Shown here in pieces: positions 53,894 through 63,889 of a stretch of 64,000 nucleotides of DNA. Each line of letters starts with the position of its first letter. Position 1 is the first letter of the stretch. The notes below the pieces were generated by a model. That model made no database searches. It saw only the letters and a list, made by a program, of their open reading frames with translations, and was not told the DNA's origin. Source of the DNA: Gigaspora rosea (taxonomy: Eukaryota > Glomeromycota > Glomeromycetes > Diversisporales > Gigasporaceae); NCBI GenBank assembly GCA_003550325.1, contig QKWP01002066.1, positions 12,180 to 76,179 on the forward strand. Reading direction: 5' to 3'. A program made the translations under genes and the position numbers.

Positions 53894-54695
53894 GGCCGGT
53901 GCAAAAACATAGATACACAACTACTAAAAATTTTCATTGTCTATATATAAAAGTTTTTATATACAAGCCATTTATTTACAATTTTTTTATACCAAATAAA
54001 GTAGGTTTTGAGCTATCTTTTAATATATTTATTATTATTATTTAATAGAGATTTTATTGAGTAATAAATTTTTAAAAAAATTCAATTTTTTTTCAAAAAA
54101 AAATATTCTTTTCAGAAAAAAATTATTTTTGCCACCAATATGCAACATTATAAGTTTAAATTAATTTACTAGATTGCTATATGTATGCTTAATATATAGT
54201 TAAAATTTTAGCTTAATTGAATTATTAGTTATTAAAATATAAATTTTTAAAATTTATTATCATTTACTATGTAACACAAAAAATTGTGCGAAATTTACTA
54301 TAGTAATTTTGTGAAACATAGTAAATTAAAAATAAATTTTAAAAATTCATATCTTAACGACTAATAATTCAATTAAGCTAAAATTTTAACTGTATATTCA
54401 GCATATCTTTGGCAATGTACTTGCTTAGTATAAACCTTTAAAGTTGCATATTGGTGGCGAAAACAATTTTTTACTGAAAAGAATACTTTTTTTCAAAAAA
54501 AAATTGAATTTTTTATAAAAATTATTACTCAATAAATTTTCTATTAAATAATAATAAAAAATATATAAAAAGATGGCTCAAAACCTACTTTATTTGGTAT
54601 AAAAAAATTGTAAATAAATAGCTTATATATAAAAACTTTTATATATAGACAATGAAAATTTTTAGTAGTCGTGTATCTACATTTTTGCACCGGCC
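53894..54695. mobile_element. Foldback element, about 800 bp palindrome
   Basis: GGCCGGTGCAAAAACATAGA at the left is inverted as TCTACATTTTTGCACCGGCC at the right. The pairing continues through ACTACTAAAAATTTTCATTG, AAGTAGGTTTTGAGC and GCAACATTATAAGTTTA-type blocks to a centre near 54295. Nearly the whole element is self-complementary. No gene. Confidence 0.9.
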
Positions 54696-54773
54696 CATAT
54701 TAAGTAAACTTGTTCAGAACATTAGAATATACTCATAATAAAAATTTTATATTATTTGAACAACTTTTTATTA

Positions 54774-56060
54774 CAGTTAAACCTTTCAAAACTGATTCTG
54801 TCAAAACTAATAACCTGTAATAACTGATAAAAAATTGAGCCATCATATCTGTTCCATAAGTTAAATCTGATAGCTTGCTATTTCTAATAACTAATACTCA
54901 AAAATCAAATATCTATAAGATATCAGATTTGATAGGTAAAATAAATTGATTTAGTTGGCTTAAATCAGATTTTGTATAACCAATTATATATATAAAAAAT
55001 AAATTTAGCTATCATGAATAAGCACTCCTTTTTTTAAAATTTTAAACTTAAATATTTTGATAATTAACTAATAAATTAATAAAATTTTCAAATATTATAA
55101 AACGCACTTATGGTGGTTCACTACTATAGGTAAATTAGATTTGCAAATCTGTATAACAAAAACAAAAAAAATAAATTTTTATAAAACAAAAAATAAATTT
55201 TAATTACTTTAGGGTTAGAGTAAGGCCTAGAATTTTATCTGGGCATTAGTATATATAAAATTTAGCAAAGAATTTTTTTTATTAGATCCCCAAAGATAGT
55301 TTCATAAGCAAAATTTTGAGATATGAACGTTTTTTTAAAAAGAAATAATATATACATCGCATGTATGATGTTGTCGCACCTGCTACAGATCATAAAATCA
55401 GGTGTAACATAAAATCAAATAACTTATTTTTTCATTCGTTAGGGTTAGGCTGGGGTATAGATTATGTATATGGGCGAGAGAAGAGGTTTTATTGTAAAAT
55501 TTTGCAAGGAATTTTTTTTGTTAGAATTCTAAGAGTAGTTTCATATACTCAATTTTAAGTTATAGACGATTTTTGACAAAATGAATAGTTGTTTTGAAAT
55601 TTTTGATTGTGTAATGTTATACCTTGATCTTGAAATTTGATTGGGAGAGCGACATATAAAGCTCATTGCATAAGGCGATGAATAATTTACTCTTTTAAAA
55701 AATAAACAAAAACAAAATTTTATGTTACACCTGATCTTAAATTTTTATTGGCTATTTTAATAGTTTTGTGTAATATAGTGTAAAATACCATAGATGCATT
55801 TTAGTAAAACTCAAATTTTTTTATTACTATTTTATAAATTTATAAAATTGAAATAAAAGAAAATTTTATTAAATTTAATTAGTTAATTGTCAAGATATTT
55901 AAGTTTAAAATTTAAAAAAAGAGTGCTTATTCATGATAGAATAAGATAATCATATTTGTTTATAGCTATATAACTAGTAGATTATTAGTATTTCAAAACT
56001 AATAGCCTCTCAAAACTAATACAAAAGCTGGCTACCATGCATATTAGTTTAGAGAAAGAG
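54774..56060. mobile_element. Composite inverted-repeat element with nested repeats
   Basis: Outer ends ACAGTTAAACCTTTCAAAAC and TTAGTTTAGAGAAAGAGTAC are weakly inverted and pogo/Tigger-like. Inner arms are strong: CTATCATGAATAAGCACTCC (55012) against GAGTGCTTATTCATGATAG (near 55936). Inside lie a tandem duplication and an inverted pair ATCAGGTGTAACAT (about 55400) / ATGTTACACCTGAT (about 55723). The order of insertion is not clear. Confidence 0.6.
55200..55580. repeat. Imperfect direct duplication of about 140 bp
   Basis: TAGGGTTAGAGTAAGG... at 55211 and TAGGGTTAGGCTGGGG... at 55439 start two copies that share AAAATTTTGCAAGGAATTTT, AGTAGTTTCATA and AATTTTAAGTTATAGACG blocks in order. Confidence 0.7.
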
Positions 56061-56739
56061 TACTATAGTACATTTTCAATTTTTCAAAAAATTTAACAAT
56101 TCAAAAATAAGCTACTTCATGGTTTTTTTATGTAATTTTTGGTCCAAAAAATGTAGCTTATTTTTGAAAATATACAGTAGTATCTATTTTTAGAGCATAG
56201 GTTCTTTTTCTATTACAGCTTTAGTAACCAGATTGGTAAACTCTTTTTCTTTTAGAGTCTTGTTGTTTGGTTCTTTAGTCTCTGGTTTTCAAAGTTTTAC
56301 ATCATCAAATTTATAGTAGTGCAATCTTTCGAAAAATCTTGTAAACCTGCAAAATCATTTGAAAGATTTCATATATTGCAATATATTTGAAATATTTCAC
56401 AATATATTTTGAAATATTTCAAAAATGTTTTCAAATATTTTGAAAGTGAATTTGAAATATTTTTGAAATATTTTAAAAAACTGGCTGGATCAGTAGATAT
56501 ATACCTGGATTATACCAAGAATGCATTGGACATTATTTTCGAAATACTTCAAAATTTTGTATAATATATCAAAATTAATCTACAAATCTGTATTACAAGA
56601 TCAAATTAGATCTTTTGTTTATAAATTAGATTTTCTATTCAGTTTTATATTGTTTTTTATTTTGGTCTGTTTTTTTTTTTATTTTTTGGTTTGCTTTTTT
56701 TTGTTTTATTTTGTATTTGTTTTTTTTATTTTTTTTAAT
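56061..56739. other. AT-rich DNA with GAAATATTTC repeats
   Basis: 56330-56480 is a run of TTTGAAATATTTC-type palindromic words; similar words occur at 58960-59060 and 60290-60380. No gene. Confidence 0.45.
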
Positions 56740-58350
56740 TCTTTTTGCACTTTACAAGAACACTAGCCCTTTGCAAGAAATCTAACAACTTTTCAGCTCT
56801 TTGCAAAAACACCAATTTGACTTTGCATACCAACTCAGACTTCTGACACTTTGCAAGAACATACAACTAATTTTCTTAGCAATTTCTAAATTTTCAAGAA
56901 CGCTTTTTTAAAGAAACGATTTAGTTAGGCACAAGTTTTTGCAAGTTTTTGCAAGGTTTTACTTCAATTGCTTTTTTATTTATGTTTTTTGTTTTTGTTT
57001 TTTTTGTTTTATTTTTAAGGGTAGTGCACATAGATTATTTATTATATGATTTTGGTAGTATATTGAGATTTCATGCAAAATTTGAAATATGCCACCAATA
57101 AAAGTTTTTTAAAACCACTATTAATCTTTACCAAAATTTGGTAATCTACAGATTAAATCTTCTATTTATAGTAGTAAAATCTTTAGTAGTTGTATTATTT
57201 TAAAAATATATACTTTCTTGTAGCTAAATTTGCTAGAGAGCTTCAAATTTGCCAGAGTTATACAAAAAACAAATAGTAAAAATATTTCTAAAACAAGTAA
57301 TTACCCAATCAGAGTTGTGTTTGCTATAATCTATTACACAAAAAAAATTTACAATATATATTATATAATAAATGATTTACATATACTCTACTTTTAAAAT
57401 TTTTTTATTAATTTATTTTATTCTAGCACTTTGTAAAAATACAACTTCTACCTTCTGGCATTTTGCAAGAAACCAACTCAGACTTTTTTAGCACTTTGCA
57501 AACAAATACAGACTTTTTTGGCACCTTGCAAAAACATCAACCCAGCACTTTGGGGGCATCTATAAATAATGTTATGTACCCCACATAGTAGCGCTTGAAC
57601 CCCTTTTCTACTATATAAAAAAAATTTTCAAAATCCATATATTTATATACAAAAACTTGAATATCTTGTGACACAGTAATCCAATTTGGATAATTTAGGT
57701 ACCATTCGATTTGTCTCAGTGAGACAAATTCAATGATACCAAAATCATATCATTTGGATCACTGGATCGAAAGATATTTACAAAAAACCATTAGTTATAT
57801 AACAATTTTATAAGAAAAGATATGGCCAATGGTATTTGGCCAATAACTTTTGATCCAGTAGTCCAAATGAAATGAAATTGGTACCATTCGACTTCTCTCA
57901 CTAAGACGAATTGAATGGTACCAAAATTTTTAAATTTGGACTACTGGATTAGTTTTTAGACTATTCTTTCTAAAAAAATTGTATTATATTTTTTTGACTC
58001 CTCTTACTTAAGAGAAAAAATGTTATCTTTCGTTTGACCCCTCCCTCTTGTATAACGTTATTTCTGGATGCCCCTTTTACAAAAACACAATTTGATTTTA
58101 GCAATTTCTGAATTTGCAAGAACATGAACTCTTACTTTAGAGAAATAGAAATTTGGGGCTTTATTTATTTTTTTTATTAAGTTTGCTTACATATTTTGTT
58201 TTTTATTTTTTTTTTTACTTTTTTTTTATTTTATTTATTTCTAACTTCTTTGGCACTTTGCAAAAAACAACCTAACTTTTTTTTGGCACTTTACAAGAAC
58301 ACCAATTCTAACTTTGTAAATACTAAATTTCTTTGGCAATTTGCAAGAAC
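56740..58350. repeat. Interspersed CACTTTGCAAGAACACC motif cluster
   Basis: More than ten copies of (G/A)CACTTTGCAAGAACA-like words spaced 30-100 bp apart, often followed by AACTCTGACTT-like or AATTTGACTTT-like sequence. A PIF-like MITE interrupts the cluster. The same word appears at 30.7 kb and inverted at 33.4 kb. Confidence 0.7.
57552..58074. mobile_element. PIF/Harbinger-like MITE
   Basis: GGGGGCATCTATAAATAATG on the left and CGTTATTTCTGGATGCCCC on the right are inverted; TTT flanks both sides, matching the 3-bp duplication of that superfamily. The interior has two palindromic blocks (GGTACCATTCGA...TCAATGATACC near 57710 and a similar one near 57890). 523 bp, no gene. Confidence 0.75.
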
Positions 58351-58722
58351 ACTAATACTTACTTCTAAGAAATAGTTTTTTTTATTTTTTCACTTCTTTA
58401 CTATTTTTAGAAAGTATTTAGAAAAAGAGCAAAATAAAGATAATAGTTAAAACAGAAGAAATAACTGAAGTAAAGATGATAGTTAAAACAAAGAAGCAAA
58501 GATAATAACTAACTGCAAGATGTGCGAAAATAAGTATGTAAAGCTAGTTTTTTTTATTTTTTCTTCTACAAATAGTAATAGAATTATATAAGACAAAATG
58601 CGAAAGTAGTTAAAATAATATGTAATAATGTAAAAATAATACTGTAAAAATATATAATAATGAAAATATAAAATATTATATAAGATATAATATTGATTAA
58701 AAATATTTAAAAATATAATATA

Positions 58723-58914
58723 CTATATTCTTTTAAAAATAAGCACCCTTTTTTACTATAGAAGTGCTTATTTTCAAGTATAATCTCAACTAATAATTTG
58801 AATAATTTGATATTTAGTTGCTTATTTTTATTATATAAGGGTGCTTATTTTTGGGTATATATGAATTATAGAGGGTGCTTACTTTTGGAAGTGCTTATTT
58901 TTAGAGGAATACAG
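58723..58914. mobile_element. Mariner-type MITE, TA-flanked
   Basis: CTATATTCTTTTAAAAATAA and TTATTTTTAGAGGAATACAG are inverted ends with TA on each side. GTGCTTATTTT words repeat along the interior. 192 bp. Confidence 0.85.
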
Positions 58915-59083
58915 TATATAATAATATATAAAAAAATATAAAATTTGATTAAATGTAAAAATTTTAAAAAATTTAAACATATGCAAATATTGTGAAATAT
59001 TGTAAAAATATGCGAAATATTGTAAGATATTGTAAAAAACTGCTGATTTATGTAGTAATATATGAAATATTACCTCCTGGAAC

Positions 59084-59890
59084 TAGGGTTGGGGGCATGG
59101 GAAATTTTTGAGGCATGCCCGAAGAGGCATGCCTTTGACAAGGGCATGCCCCTTTGTGCCCCGGGCATGCCTTCTATAAAGATTATGATTGGCTAATTCA
59201 TATAAATCAACTGACCAATAAATTAATATATTAAACTTTATTTTACTATCTTTTTAAACCTTTAAAAAAAATACTTTGCTTTAGTCTGCTATTTATTAAG
59301 GAATGCTATCTTGTTTATATAAATTTAGCTTTTATAATCTTAAATTAACTATAAGTATCAACATAATATTTGCTTTTTTTAAATCTTCAATTTCTTGATT
59401 TTTTTGCAAAATAAAATCTAATTATTACAGCAAATTTATAAAATTAAAGTATTTTAACAAACTATGAAATGTATCATTTATTATTAATTTTTGAATATTT
59501 CTTATTATAAATCATATAGATAATTACTAACCCATCTTTTTACAGAAAAATGAGTTAGATGTTATTTATATAATTTTACAATAAGAAATATTGAAAACAA
59601 TAATAAATGATACAATATTTTATTTTATAAATTATAAATATTTTTGATAAAAAATAAAAATCTTACAAAATTTGTTTAGATAAACTAAATAGAAATAACT
59701 AAATTTGGGCTATAGCTATGCTATAATTTTTGTACTATGGTACTGGTATACTTAATTGTCCAATCATATCTCTTTAAAGTCACATGGTCAAATCACATAA
59801 TAGGGGCATGCCTTTTGACCAAAGGGCATGCACTGGGCATGCACCAGAGGGCATGCCCCCTGAGGCATGCTCTTTAATACCGTGCCCCCA
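59084..59890. mobile_element. hAT-type MITE with GGCATGCC palindromes, copy 2
   Basis: Starts TAGGGTTGGGGGCATGG like the element at 35297 and ends ACCGTGCCCCCA with the last few bases changed. Both subterminal zones are packed with GGCATGCC motifs (GAGGCATGCCCGAAGAGGCA, GGGGCATGCCTTTTGACC). CCTGG follows the right end and also precedes the left end by a few bases, a weak trace of a target duplication. Confidence 0.82.
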
Positions 59891-59937
59891 CCTGGCTTTG
59901 CTTATTTGTACCAGTAATACAAACTTCTAAAAAGGCA

Positions 59938-60230
59938 ACTACCAATCGTGAGTTCGAATTTGATCGTTCCAGATTAGCCGACATGAATTCTGAACACGTG
60001 CAGAAGAAGAAAAAAGCGAAAATACACCAAAACTAGCCGTTTAAACCAACTTTGTACACTAATTAAAAATGTTAGGACAAAATTTTACATATAATGGGCA
60101 ACTATCTATGGCTATACCTTCTAAAGTTAACTTTCTAACCCTAACATTGTGTTTTTACACACTTTGTTTATTTACAAAATTAAATTTCCTTTTTTGGGTT
60201 GTATTACTGGCACAAATAAGTAAATCCCCA
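59938..60230 (+). pseudogene. Gene-fragment copy 3, C-terminal tail and 3' flank
   Basis: Reads EFEFDRSRLADMNSEHVQKK then KKAKIHQN and stop, parallel to the tail at 23264. The following 180 bp matches 23270-23445 (CTAATTAAAAATG, AAATTTTACATATA, CTAACCCTAACAT, TTTATTTACAAAAT). Only the last part of the fragment is present, so this looks like a 5'-truncated copy. Confidence 0.55.
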
Positions 60231-60390
60231 ACCCTACCTGTGACCCTGAAATAAAATAATTATATAGAGGCTTGCATTGTTTTATTTGGCCTATTTCGCA
60301 ATATTTCACAATATATTTTACAATATTTTGCAATATATTTCGAAATATTTTGAAAAAAGTTTATACCAAAATTTTCAAACGATTGCGATT

Positions 60391-60470
60391 TTTTTGAAAG
60401 ATTTCACATTGATCACAATTCTTTCAAAAGATTTCGCATTGATCACAATTCTTTCAAAAGATTTCAGTAT
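60391..60470. repeat. 30-base tandem repeat
   Basis: CTTTCAAAAGATTTCGCATT followed by GATCACAATT, two full copies and a partial third. Confidence 0.88.
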
Positions 60471-60475
60471 GCAAT

Positions 60476-61086
60476 TTCTTTTGAAAAATTATATATATTT
60501 ATTTTGCTGATATAGATTCAGTAGTACTATCAAAAATCTTCACTATCTCTTTACCCAGAACTTGCCAAATAAGTTTTCATTTTTCTGGTTTCTTGAATTT
60601 GTCTGTATAATTTCATACAACTATATCTGAAAGCTCTTATTCTAGATAGTAGAACCAAGGTTATAATCAATATACTTAACCAATTAATAAGAAACACAGG
60701 CCTATTTTTTCAAACTATCATTAGTAGTAATTGAACCCTAGATCTGCTACTTGGGAGTAACAACTTAACAACTTCTCTAAGTCATTATACTCTTAATAGG
60801 TTATTTTAATAAAATTTTAAGTAATTTTACTTTATTTAATTGTTCAAAATTGTTCAAAATTGTCAAAAATCACTGTTTACAATTGTTAGCATACATCACT
60901 GCTTTTGGTACCTAATTTAAATAGTCTGTCCAAAGGTTTTTACAATAGCTACCATAACTGCAACCCAACTATGAGAGTTGCCTATTTAAACCCTCTGATA
61001 CCCTTATATTTAAATATTTTTACTTTGAACCTTATAGTGGTAATTTTCATTTTTTTAGGTCCTTATATATAATTTCCCCTAAGGTT
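60476..61086. other. Intergenic DNA
   Basis: No gene, tandem or inverted structure recognised. Confidence 0.4.
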
Positions 61087-61257
61087 ACTAACAAGAAAGA
61101 GCTCAATATAGCCTCTCCAACGGCCCCCAGAACAATGACAAGTCCTAAAATAATCGATTATCGATTATTATATTGATTCTTTTAGAACTTGCCATTGTTC
61201 TGGGGGCATCAGATAGGCCATCGGGGAGAGGGACTATATTGAGTTCTTTTCTGTCAG
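61087..61257. mobile_element. Small foldback element (hairpin of about 170 bp)
   Basis: GAGCTCAATATAG and CCCCCAGAACAATGACAAGT on the left pair with ACTTGCCATTGTTCTGGGGG and CTATATTGAGTTC on the right, around ATAATCGATTATCGATTATT. The right arm has about 15 extra bases. Confidence 0.82.
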
Positions 61258-61784
61258 CGCACTAAATTTTATGCCTAATATTGTTGGCAAATGCTGGGCA
61301 CTAAAGCTAGTGTCAATGCTAGTGCATAAGTGCCTACTTATATCGTGCCTGTGCCCCAAAATTTAAAATCAAGTTAGGCCTATTCTTTAAACATTTTTTT
61401 TTGTACAGGCATGTGCCGGGTTGCAGAACCTTAAACAAAACCATCCTAATCAAAACACTAAGTTATCCTTAATTTAATTAAATTTTTGTTATATATAAAA
61501 ATTGGGTTGCCGTTTCCCGTCATTTAATGACGGGCCTAACAACCAATAATGAATAAGAGAAAAGGTCACTATGAGAATAAAACAAAAAGATAAATCTATA
61601 GATTCAATTATAATGAATAGAACAAAAAAAAAAAAAAGAACTATTCAAGTATAATTAAAAAATGACATATGATAAAAGTGCATTTGATTCATGCCCGGAT
61701 ACAGTTCATATTATTTCTCGAAGAATAGTATCTTTATGCTTAGAAGAAAAAATTGAATGAACAAAGTGCACCAAGTACTGTACA
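61258..61784. other. Intergenic DNA
   Basis: Only a short palindrome CCCGTCATTTAATGACGGG near 61518 stands out. Confidence 0.4.
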
Positions 61785-61890
61785 TTAAAAATGACGCGTA
61801 ACCTCGTATAAATTAAAAAATGACGCGTAACCACATATAAATTAAAAAATATATGACGCGTAATCACATATAAATTAAAAATGACGTAAC
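61785..61890. repeat. About 30-base tandem repeat with ACGCGT
   Basis: AAAAATGACGCGTAACC plus CATATAAATT occurs three and a half times at 28-33 base spacing (ATGACGCG at 61791, 61820, 61853; last copy ATGACGTAAC at 61881). Confidence 0.85.
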
Positions 61891-62103
61891 ATATATAATT
61901 AATTGGTTGATTGATATCAATTAGAGTATATTATTATTTTGCAATGAAATAAAATTTTATATTGATTATCAAAATACCTCTTTTATTTAGATATTAAATG
62001 TATGGTACAGAAAAGATGAAGATATATTATATCAGTTCTATATTAAAAAAAGAGTTCTGCTATTAAAAAAGTAATCCGTTTACAGCTACCAATATTATTA
62101 TTT

Positions 62104-62870
62104 ACCACATATAGAGATTTAAAAAATTAATAATTATTTTATTGGCAAAACTAGTAAGAGTGATGTGAATACCATTTAGACTCACATAGTGTAAATCTGG
62201 TGGGTATTACAGAAATATGTGTTGTATAAACCTGTATCTAAGTAATGTACGTATAGATATAAGCAAAAAAAATTTACGAAAGTATGTATGGTTAGCAATA
62301 CTTATAAAATTTATCTTTTATAAGTAATCCCCTTTTAATTGTTAGGGTTAGGGTGAACGCTAATATTGTCCTTTTACATGTTAGGGTTAGTATAGGTTAT
62401 AGATTAAATTTTTTAGAGAATTTCTTTTACGAACTATACATTGCATCACAATTTCTACTATACATACTTATCAATTATACATTACATATTTGCTATATAC
62501 TCAAATCTGGTGTATAAGAAAATACAGCTCCATCACTACCACCGTGATCACTAATCATACTTATAATGATCATTTGCAACTTTACTTTTTGTCCAAAATT
62601 TATATATAAAACACCGAACGCTCTTATATATCCATATATAACATGTGCAATATAGCCAGATTTACATAAATGAACATCGTGACTATACACTGCTGGTAAA
62701 CTTTTATTCATAAATAATTCAGAATTAGCATTTCTTCATCTTTTATATTGACTAAAGCATTAAACGATTTTCTTAATGTATATAAGGAATTATTTGCTGG
62801 TATAAAGTTTGTTAAATTCAAAGAATCTCTTGAATTATGATGATTATATTACTTTTCTTAATGAATATTT
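62104..62870 (-). pseudogene. S1-type serine protease pseudogene, copy 2
   Basis: Minus strand. LPAVYSHDVHLCKSGYIAHV (near 62700-62640), GYIRAFGVLYINFGQK, then SDHGGSDGAVFSYTPDL where an active enzyme has GDSGG. The C-terminal HYVSLNGIHI block (62193 down to 62104) lies beyond a 300-bp insertion. The His region and propeptide are absent. It and the 61915-62100 flank match the protease at 26713 and its flank, in the same orientation. Dead: truncated, mutated at the active-site serine motif, and interrupted. Confidence 0.72.
62203..62502. mobile_element. 300-bp insertion in protease copy 2, 10-bp duplication
   Basis: AAATCTGGTG at 62193-62202 and 62503-62512 flanks the insert exactly where protease copy 1 is continuous. 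The insert contains GTTAGGGTTAGGGTGAACGC and a second GTTAGGGTTAG, resembling 36128-36325. Its ends are not clearly inverted. Confidence 0.75.
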
Positions 62871-62901
62871 CTTATAAAGAAAGGTGATATTAATGTATAA
62901 A

Positions 62902-62927
62902 AAAATCACCCGTCGACGGGTGATTTT
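62902..62927. repeat. 26-base perfect palindrome
   Basis: AAAATCACCCGTC followed by its exact reverse complement GACGGGTGATTTT, with GTCGAC at the centre and no loop. Confidence 0.95.
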
Positions 62928-63434
62928 CCTAAACACGTGTAGGGAACAGATTGCTAATACATACGTAAGTAAACACACACGTCATTTAGATAAATTCTTT
63001 AAATCCATTTTCTCAAAATTTCAAATTTATTATCTTCGAATAAAAATAGATAAACTGAAAATTTGCAACCCTTTATTAAATCTTATTCAAAAACATTTTA
63101 ATATGAAACATTCATAAAAGATAGAAAATTCACGAAAATTGCATTAGAACTTTTATCAACAGGATTATTACTTCATCATATAAATACTTTATGATTCTGT
63201 AATAGGACATAAGTTCCAGTTCAAATTGCTTCTGTATAATGAATGCGAAATAACACACATGGGTGAAATTACTTACATGTTTCGGCTAAATTAAGGTCAA
63301 CCCCTCAAAATAACGATTTACGATAACAAAAAAGACAAAATCGACAAAGTGTTAAAAAAGGGCATCCACACGATAGTAGCTGTAACAAACTTGAAACAAG
63401 TACTGTACGTAAAAAAAAATGAATGACCGACAAA
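62928..63434. other. Intergenic DNA
   Basis: No exon series or repeat recognised; a short plus-strand frame over the palindrome to 63117 is not supported by any motif. Confidence 0.4.
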
Positions 63435-63510
63435 TAGTGCTTGAACCCGGATATCCGGATACCCGGTTCGGACAATCATACGGATATCCAGACAAATCGG
63501 ATAACCTAGG
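63435..63510. repeat. CCCGGATATCCGGATACCCGG-type repeat patch
   Basis: TAGTGCTTGAACCCGGATAT begins a GC-rich patch with several GGATATCC/GGATACCC words. Similar words (CGGATACCCG) reappear at 63968, at the window end. It could be a terminus of a hAT-like element that continues outside the window. Confidence 0.35.
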
Positions 63511-63598
63511 ATACATTGGATGTAGCATTAAAAGAATACATACAACGCTTTATTATACACAATATCGTAGTGAGGTGTTCTTTGTGTAGCCACTTCAG

Positions 63599-63889
63599 TC
63601 ATAACGATACCAGATCATAGATGCTCGCTGCAATTAAAATATGATCGTTTATTTAACATTATCATGTAACATAAGGTAAAACGTCATTATCAACTTACTT
63701 TCTTTTGGGAATGATGGTAAAGTCTTAAGTGTAACCATATGATTGAGTGGGTTCACTTGAAACTACAGAAAATAAATTGAGCATGAACATTTGGGCATGT
63801 CTAACTTTATTAGTAATACCCTAATTTAATATTAAACCAATTTTTAAATTTAAAATGAAAAAATAAATACGTACATGAATCAAATCATT
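63599..63889 (-). CDS. Unrecognised host gene, last three exons (minus strand)
   Basis: Exons on the minus strand: 63889-63875 (15 bp, NDLIH), 63762-63699 (FQVNPLNHMVTLKTLPSFPK plus E) and 63627-63599 (TSIYDLVSL then TGA). Borders are consensus: CTTTTTTAG|AAT, CAT|GTACGT, CTGTAG|TTT, A|GTAAGT, ATTGCAG|CG, and the phases fit. The 5' part lies beyond the window or is displaced by the repeat near 63968. I do not recognise the protein. The 15-bp exon is the weakest element. Confidence 0.55.
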
